56,742 nt of DNA from an uncultured Prevotellaceae bacterium (GTDB lineage Bacteria > Bacteroidota > Bacteroidia > Bacteroidales > Muribaculaceae). The translations under genes were made by a program, and so were the position numbers. The stretch spans positions 1-56,742 of the forward strand of contig ONYP01000009.1 of assembly GCA_900322135.1 (NCBI GenBank). The letters are read 5' to 3'. How positions within the stretch are numbered: the first letter of the stretch is position 1; every line of letters starts with the position of its first letter. Under the pieces are notes generated by a model. The model did no database searches and was not told where the DNA came from. It was given only the letters and a program-made list of their open reading frames with translations. This document shows positions 52,119-56,742 of this stretch, piece by piece.

Positions 52119-53219
52119 TCACTTGTTGGCGACGGCCTTGGCATAGTCTTCCCACTTGGTGATGAGGGCAGCCATGTCGGCAGGCAGGTCGCTGTCGAAG
52201 TCCATCTGCTCACCGGTCTCGGGGTGCACAAAGCCCAGCGTCTTGGCATGCAGGGCCTGGCGGGGGCACAATTCGAAGCAGTTGTGGATGAACTGGGCGT
52301 AACTTGACGAGCGGTTGCCGCGCAGGATCTGGTCACCACCGTAGCGGGCATCGTTGAACAAGGGGTGTCCGATGTGTTTCATGTGAACGCGTATCTGGTG
52401 GGTGCGGCCCGTTTCCAGTTGGCACTGCACCACGGCCACATGGGCGAGATTCTCAACGGTGTGCCAGTGGGTGACGGCGTGCTTGCCCTGGTCGCCGTCG
52501 GGGAAGACCTTCATCAACACGCGGTCGCGCGGGTCGCGCCCGATGTTGCCCGTGACGGTGCCGTCCTCCTGCTTCATCTCGCCCCACACCACGGCAATGT
52601 ACTGCCGCTTGGTGGTCTTCTTGAAGAACTGGGCACCCAGCGAGGTCTTAGCGTTGGGGGTCTTGGCGATGACGAGCAGTCCGCTGGTGTCCTTGTCGAT
52701 GCGGTGCACAAGGCCTAGACGCGGGTCGGTCACATCATAGTCGGGGTTGTCCTTGAAGTGCCAGGCCAGGGCGTTGACCAGCGTGCCGTCGAAGTTGCCG
52801 TGGCCAGGATGCACCACCATGCCGGCGGGCTTGTTGACCACCATCAGGCTGGCGTCCTCATAGACGATGTTCAAGGGGATGTCCTGGGCGACGATTTCGC
52901 ACTCATAGCGGGGACGGTCCATCACCACACTGATGACATCGCCGGGGTGCACGCGGTAGTTGCTCTTGACGGGGCGGCCGTTCACGCGGATGCACTGCGC
53001 CTCGGCAGCGTTCTGCACGCGGTTGCGGCTGGTGCCCTTGATGCGCTCCACCAGGTACTTGTCGATGCGCAGCAGCACCTGCCCCGGCTCCACCACATAG
53101 TGGTAGTGCTCCCAGTAGTCGCGCCCGTCCTCGGTGAAGTCGGGCTCGCTATAGTCATATTGAATCTCGTGGCCGCCCGATTCCAGTTCGGCATCGAGCA
53201 ACTCGTCGTCCAGTGCCAT
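52119..53219 (-). CDS. rluD: RluA-family pseudouridine synthase (RluD-like)
   Basis: A 366-residue cytoplasmic enzyme. An N-terminal extension of about 40 acidic residues precedes an S4 RNA-binding domain (RIDKYLVERIKGTSRNRVQNAA split over 51-72), then the catalytic domain with HRIDKDTSG (Asp175 as the catalytic residue), and GRTHQIRVHMKHIGHPL near the end. RluD-type enzymes make pseudouridines in 23S rRNA helix 69. The precise target cannot be told from sequence. It starts 6 nt after the PASTA gene, so the two form one operon. Confidence 0.94.
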   Translation of the reverse strand: MALDDELLDAELESGGHEIQYDYSEPDFTEDGRDYWEHYHYVVEPGQVLLRIDKYLVERIKGTSRNRVQNAAEAQCIRVNGRPVKSNYRVHPGDVISVVMDRPRYECEIVAQDIPLNIVYEDASLMVVNKPAGMVVHPGHGNFDGTLVNALAWHFKDNPDYDVTDPRLGLVHRIDKDTSGLLVIAKTPNAKTSLGAQFFKKTTKRQYIAVVWGEMKQEDGTVTGNIGRDPRDRVLMKVFPDGDQGKHAVTHWHTVENLAHVAVVQCQLETGRTHQIRVHMKHIGHPLFNDARYGGDQILRGNRSSSYAQFIHNCFELCPRQALHAKTLGFVHPETGEQMDFDSDLPADMAALITKWEDYAKAVANK

Positions 53220-53225
53220 GACGGG

Positions 53226-54050
53226 TCAGTTTTTCTTCTTGTCCTTATCTGAAGACTTCTTGTCCTGCTCTTTTTTCTTGTCTTTATCAGACTTCTGGTT
53301 CTTGTTTTGCTGTTCCCTCTTCTCCTTATCGGCCTGCTCTTTACGCTCTTGCTCTCTGCGTTCCTCGGCAGCCTTCATTTCCATCTCATAGTTTTCCTGA
53401 GCGTCCTGATAATTGGCCTCATCAATCGAGTCCATCGTCTCGGAATCAATCAGTTGTTCGGGGTTCAAGTCCACAATGGAGCCATCGCCCACGGTAATCT
53501 TGATCTTGCTGTTGACACTGACACCGGTACCAGGAGCCACCTTGTGGCCGTCAACGGTCACTTCGAGGATCATGCCGGCAAACTGGCTCTCGATACTGTC
53601 CATGGTCACATACTTGAAGCCCATAGCCTTGAGCATAGCAACGCCTTGGCGCCCAGGCAACTCTATCAGTTTAGGCAATTGGATGATAGGCGGATGCATG
53701 GCATTGACATTCAAGTAGATGATACGGATTTTCTTGATATAGGACTTGGCCTTGGGATCCTGGTCGATGACGGTTCCCGGCTTGTAGTTCTCATAGAAAG
53801 TGGTCGAGTCGCTGATTTCCCAGCGCAGGCCGGCATCATCGAGAATCTGGATGGCCTTTTCCAGCGGCATATTGCGCACATCAGGCACCTGGACCTGTTG
53901 ACCGTGGGAGGTAAACACATCGATAAACAGCAGGGCGATATAGCCCAGCGCAACGAGCGCCAGCACCATCAAAGTCGAATGTATCAGGATGGGGTGACGG
54001 TTACGGAAACGGGCAAACCCGCTCTTATTGTTGTCCTTGTTATTGCTCAC
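53226..54050 (-). CDS. PASTA-domain membrane protein
   Basis: A 274-residue protein with a cytoplasmic N-terminus, one transmembrane helix (about 24-46), then two extracytoplasmic PASTA domains (VPDVRNMPLEKAIQILDDAGL at about 55-75; LPKLIELPGRQGVAMLKAMGF at about 124-144) and a Lys/Asp/Gln-rich tail. PASTA domains bind peptidoglycan or muropeptides in Ser/Thr kinases and penicillin-binding proteins; here no kinase is attached. In Bacteroidota such a gene is typically next to rluD, as it is here. A good promoter lies just upstream. Confidence 0.92.
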   Translation of the reverse strand: MSNNKDNNKSGFARFRNRHPILIHSTLMVLALVALGYIALLFIDVFTSHGQQVQVPDVRNMPLEKAIQILDDAGLRWEISDSTTFYENYKPGTVIDQDPKAKSYIKKIRIIYLNVNAMHPPIIQLPKLIELPGRQGVAMLKAMGFKYVTMDSIESQFAGMILEVTVDGHKVAPGTGVSVNSKIKITVGDGSIVDLNPEQLIDSETMDSIDEANYQDAQENYEMEMKAAEERREQERKEQADKEKREQQNKNQKSDKDKKKEQDKKSSDKDKKKN

Positions 54051-54078
54051 GATAATTCAATAGTTTAGTTACAATCTG

Positions 54079-54109
54079 CAAAATTACTGAATTTTGGCAG
54101 CAGTACAAA
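54079..54109 (-). promoter_or_regulatory. Promoter for the PASTA-rluD operon
   Basis: On the minus strand TTTG (54109-54106), 19 nt, TAATTTTG (54086-54079), 28 nt before the ATG. Confidence 0.72.
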
Positions 54110-54147
54110 TACTTGGCTCCGTTTTTTTTCACATTTGCGAAAAATGC

Positions 54148-54155
54148 TATCTTTG
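54148..54155 (+). promoter_or_regulatory. Possible -7 element for the gene at 54165
   Basis: TATCTTTG, only 9 nt before the ATG; TTTT at the -33 position. If it is real, the leader is nearly absent. Confidence 0.4.
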
Positions 54156-54164
54156 CCGAAAGAT

Positions 54165-54620
54165 ATGGAACAGAATTACGACAAAACAGCGGAGCGGTTG
54201 CTGGAAACACCCTATTGGGTCATCGACCTGTTGCCAATGCAGGTGCCGCAAGACTGCAGCGGGCAGTTTTTTGCCGTTGAGCAGTATTACCTGACGGGTG
54301 AGCGGCATGAGCGCCTGTGCCACCAGTTTGCCGATGTGGTGCTTGGCGTGAACTGCTACCATGACCTGACTGTGAACAATGGCAGTGACGACGAGTGGAT
54401 CAAGAACCCCGAACCTGAGGCCCTGGTCGCCTGGCTGACCGAAGCCCTGCAGCACGGCCACCTGTGCGCCCTGATTGATGAAGGCGCGTCGCTGATAACC
54501 GCCAGCGGCGGCGACATCAACATCGCCCTCTACAACCCCTCCCCCGCCCTGCTGGAACTGGTCCGCCAACTCGCCACCGCCGCCGGCCTCCACCTCTGGC
54601 AACCCCAACAACCAAGTTGA
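54165..54620 (+). CDS. Unrecognised cytoplasmic protein
   Basis: A 151-residue acidic protein without a signal peptide or membrane segment, beginning MEQNYDKTAERLLETPYWV. The text YWVIDLLPMQVP and GQFFAVEQYYL suggests a compact alpha/beta fold, and the end is Pro/Gln-rich. I do not recognise the family. It is divergent from the PASTA-rluD operon, with about 115 nt between the starts. The in-frame open codons from 54135 overlap the -7 box, so the ATG at 54165 is taken as the start. Confidence 0.65.
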   Translation: MEQNYDKTAERLLETPYWVIDLLPMQVPQDCSGQFFAVEQYYLTGERHERLCHQFADVVLGVNCYHDLTVNNGSDDEWIKNPEPEALVAWLTEALQHGHLCALIDEGASLITASGGDINIALYNPSPALLELVRQLATAAGLHLWQPQQPS

Positions 54621-54664
54621 GGCTCTGTTAGTTGCGAGATTGTTGCTTATAAAAAACTATTTTT

Positions 54665-54713
54665 GTTGATTTCATTCAACAATTTTTCATTATTTTTGTT
54701 GGTTTGAATCAAC
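54665..54713 (+). promoter_or_regulatory. Twin palindromes upstream of the second AAA ATPase
   Basis: GTTGATTTCATTCAAC (54665-54680) and GTTGGTTTGAATCAAC (54698-54713) are inverted repeats 33 nt apart, inside a longer direct repeat TTTTTGTTG...CAACAA. The second one overlaps the -33 position of the promoter, as expected for a repressor site. Confidence 0.8.
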
Positions 54714-54729
54714 AAAAATTGTATTTTTG
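54698..54729 (+). promoter_or_regulatory. Promoter of the second AAA ATPase
   Basis: TATTTTTG (54722-54729) is a clear -7 element. GTTG (54698-54701), 20 nt upstream, is a near match to TTTG. It lies 20 nt before the ATG at 54750. Confidence 0.6.
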
Positions 54730-54749
54730 CGCCATCAAATTGCTGTATT

Positions 54750-55955
54750 ATGGATATTCAAGAATTATATGCCAACAGTTACAGGCTTGTTTCTCAAGTG
54801 AGTACAAAGACAAAAAGGTACTTATATCACCAATTGCCTTGGGATGTAAGGATGCTGTGTATCCGAGGTTCACGAGGTGTGGGCAAGACGACTCTGTTGC
54901 TGCAGCGCATGGCTGAGGCATTTCCTGCCGGAAGCAAGCAAGCATTATATGTGTCGCTTGATGAACTATGGTTCAATGAGAACCGGCTGGTAGATTTAGC
55001 AGAATATCACTATACCCATGGCGGCACTCATCTGTTTCTTGACGAGGTGCATCGTTACCCCAATAAGAATTGGGCACAGGAAATCAAAAACATCTATGAC
55101 CGCTATCCTGGCTTCCATGTGGTATTCACCGGATCATCTGTCCTAAAAATTGACCAATCACAGGCCGACTTATCCAGACGATGTCTATTTTTTACCATGC
55201 AAGGACTGTCATTCAGAGAGTTCCTTGATTTTAATAGTATTGCGCGGTTTGACCCCGTTGAACTTGAACGGGTGCTGACCAATCATGTAACAATTGCAAT
55301 GGAAATCACCCGACAAGTGCATGTGTTGCAATACTTTGGAGAATACTTGCGCCATGGTTATTATCCCTTCTATAATGAGTTGGCCGATGGCTATGAGATG
55401 GCCTTGCGCCAAATGGTTGCCAATGTCATTGAGCAAGACATTCCACAAGCCGAATCGGTGGAGATGAATACAATTAATCGCACAAAAAGACTGATTGCCC
55501 TGATTGCCCGCGTATCCCCATTCACTGTCAATGTGAGCAGGATTGCCAATACGCTTGAATGTGACCGCCAAATAGTGTACAAATTATTACGCACTATGCA
55601 TCGGGCATCTCTTATCAACTTGTTGTATAAAGGGAAAAACAACATGCAACAACTTGTCAAGCCCGAGAAAGTGTATCTCGAAAACACTAATCTGATGTTT
55701 GCACTCGCGAGCGAAATCAATACGGGAAATCTCCGTGAAACTTTTTTCGCTAATCAGTTGTTCAATGCACATGAACTTGCATTCAGTGGCAGCGGCGATT
55801 TCCTGATTGACAACATTCATACCATAGAGGTTGGTGGTCATCGCAAGTCGTTTGAGCAAATCAAGGACTTAACTGATAGTTACCTTGCCGTAGATGACAT
55901 CGAAATTGGTAACGGAAACCGTATTCCTTTGTGGCTATTCGGTTTTCTTTATTAG
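54750..55955 (+). CDS. AAA ATPase of the AAA_14/DUF4143 type
   Basis: A 401-residue ATPase: Walker A RGSRGVGKTT (Gly40 to Thr48), Walker B LFLDEVH (Asp98, Glu99), sensor VFTGSSVL, then a winged-helix part (NVSRIANTLECDRQIVYKLL) and a nuclease-like end (DFLIDNIHTIEVGGHRKSF). It is a distant relative of the protein at 44419. Its sequence is more AT-rich than the neighbouring genes, which suggests horizontal gain. Twin palindromes precede it. The role is unknown; autoregulation or action at the palindromes is a reasonable idea. No partner gene is visible. Confidence 0.87.
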   Translation: MDIQELYANSYRLVSQVSTKTKRYLYHQLPWDVRMLCIRGSRGVGKTTLLLQRMAEAFPAGSKQALYVSLDELWFNENRLVDLAEYHYTHGGTHLFLDEVHRYPNKNWAQEIKNIYDRYPGFHVVFTGSSVLKIDQSQADLSRRCLFFTMQGLSFREFLDFNSIARFDPVELERVLTNHVTIAMEITRQVHVLQYFGEYLRHGYYPFYNELADGYEMALRQMVANVIEQDIPQAESVEMNTINRTKRLIALIARVSPFTVNVSRIANTLECDRQIVYKLLRTMHRASLINLLYKGKNNMQQLVKPEKVYLENTNLMFALASEINTGNLRETFFANQLFNAHELAFSGSGDFLIDNIHTIEVGGHRKSFEQIKDLTDSYLAVDDIEIGNGNRIPLWLFGFLY

Positions 55956-55996
55956 ACTACAAATCAGCGAATTATCTATTGCAAATTTCTCGCAAT

Positions 55997-56031
55997 CCTG
56001 TAACCTTTAACCTGTAACATTTAACCTAAAT
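55997..56031 (+). repeat. Heptamer tract CCTGTAA/CCTTTAA
   Basis: Five seven-base units (CCTGTAA, CCTTTAA, CCTGTAA, CATTTAA, CCTAAAT) ending 4 nt before the ATG at 56036. Confidence 0.82.
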
Positions 56032-56035
56032 AAAT

Positions 56036-56742
56036 ATGGATCGTTCTTCACAGATTATCAGAACCAGTTGGATAGGCATCATTGCCAATGTGTTGCTGGC
56101 AGCATTCAAGGCCGTTGTAGGCCTGCTTGCCAGTTCGGTAGCCATCGTGATGGATGCTGTCAACAACCTGAGCGACGCCCTGTCGAGCGTCATCACCATC
56201 GTGGGCACCAAACTCTCGCAACGCCCTGCCGACAGGAAGCACCCCTTTGGGTTCGGGCGCATCGAGTACTTCAGCGCCATCATCATCGCCGTGATTGTGC
56301 TCTCGGCAGGTATCACCTCGCTCATCGAGTCGATAAAAAAGATTATTGAGCCAACCACTCCCACTTACACGACCACAACGCTCATCGTCATCATTGTGGC
56401 CATTGTTGTGAAACTGGTGCTGGGCCGCTATGTCAAGGGTCAAGGCGAGAAACTCAAGAGCGACGCCTTGATTGCCTCGGGCTCCGATGCCCTGTTCGAC
56501 GCCATCATCACGCTGGCGACGCTCATCTCGGCAGGCGTGATGTTGCTGTGGAATGTCTCACTCGACGGCATCCTGGGCGCCCTCATCTCGCTGGTCATCA
56601 TCAAGGCCGGTATCGAGATGCTCGCCTCGCCGGTCAACGAATTGCTCGGCGCCAAGATTTCGCCCGAACTGCTCTCGCAAATCAAGCGTGAAGTCGGCGA
56701 ACATGAAGAGGTGCATGGCGTGTTTGACATCATCGTCCACAA
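56036..56742 (+). CDS. Cation diffusion facilitator transporter, N-terminal part
   Basis: The frame from ATG 56036 is open to the window edge (235 codons). It shows the CDF fold: helices at about 12-32, 34-56, 80-100 and 115-130, the conserved SSVAIVMDAVNNLSDALSS (Asp40, Asn44, Asp47) and HPFGFGRIEYFSA, and the second metal half-site SGSDALFDA. The start of the C-terminal cytoplasmic domain follows. CDF proteins export Zn, Fe, Mn or Co in exchange for protons; the Asn at the second position of the first site makes the metal hard to guess. The heptamer tract touches its leader. Confidence 0.92.
   Translation, partial: MDRSSQIIRTSWIGIIANVLLAAFKAVVGLLASSVAIVMDAVNNLSDALSSVITIVGTKLSQRPADRKHPFGFGRIEYFSAIIIAVIVLSAGITSLIESIKKIIEPTTPTYTTTTLIVIIVAIVVKLVLGRYVKGQGEKLKSDALIASGSDALFDAIITLATLISAGVMLLWNVSLDGILGALISLVIIKAGIEMLASPVNELLGAKISPELLSQIKREVGEHEEVHGVFDIIVH

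Overview
The window is chromosomal DNA from a member of the Bacteroidales (Bacteroidota), probably of the Prevotella/Muribaculaceae kind; genus is not resolved. The evidence is gene content (DUF4421 next to TamB, a complete MoxR-DUF58-BatA-E locus, BspA-type leucine-rich repeats, dockerin and SUMF1 modules, AAA/DUF4143 ATPases), the near absence of Shine-Dalgarno sites, and repeated promoters of the Bacteroidota form TTTG-N19-21-TAnnTTTG.

Layout. 1-7072 (minus strand): tamB, a DUF4421 envelope protein, tsaD and the start of a secreted protein. 7441-9607 (plus): three paralogous small lipoproteins plus a tiny exported dockerin-like protein. 9623-27588 (plus): an 18-kb tandem array of twelve secreted Sel1-repeat proteins, eleven of them carrying an N-terminal PEGA-like beta domain; one member (11149-12576) has two frame breaks, and two near-identical terminator-promoter cassettes cut the array into three transcription units. 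27585-30393 (minus): mutY and a BspA-like LRR surface protein. 30632-39372 (plus): moxR, a DUF58 protein, a membrane protein and batA-batE, then a PAP2 phosphatase. 40267-42546: an LRR/Ig-like/dockerin protein followed in the same frame by a dead SUMF1 domain. 42582-44000: a small helix-turn-helix protein and a DUF2007-Usp stress protein. 44111-50331 (minus): a small membrane protein, an AAA/DUF4143 ATPase, tex, a metallophosphoesterase and a frameshifted acyltransferase. 50756-56742: a PsbP-like secreted protein, a 22-residue-repeat secreted protein, rluD, a PASTA protein, an unrecognised protein, a second AAA ATPase and the start of a CDF cation transporter.

How the parts work together. The Bat block is the classic Bacteroides aerotolerance layout: a MoxR chaperone ATPase with VWA, DUF58, TPR and SH3-like membrane partners. 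The Sel1 array looks like a recently and repeatedly amplified family of exported interaction proteins; gene copies, intergenic spacers, promoter cassettes and 36-residue repeats have all been duplicated. The lipoprotein immediately before it is co-oriented and only 15 nt away, so it is probably co-transcribed with the first Sel1 gene.

Most unusual signals: the Sel1 array and its duplicated control cassettes; twin palindromes about three helical turns apart upstream of both AAA/DUF4143-type ATPases, with different palindrome sequence in each; heptanucleotide repeat tracts in many intergenic spacers, in two cases supplying the last codons and stop of a gene; a protein made of ten 22-residue tyrosine/charged repeats that looks like two fused copies; and several decaying genes (Sel1 copy B, SUMF1, acyltransferase). 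All assignments come from reading the sequence; no database search was run.
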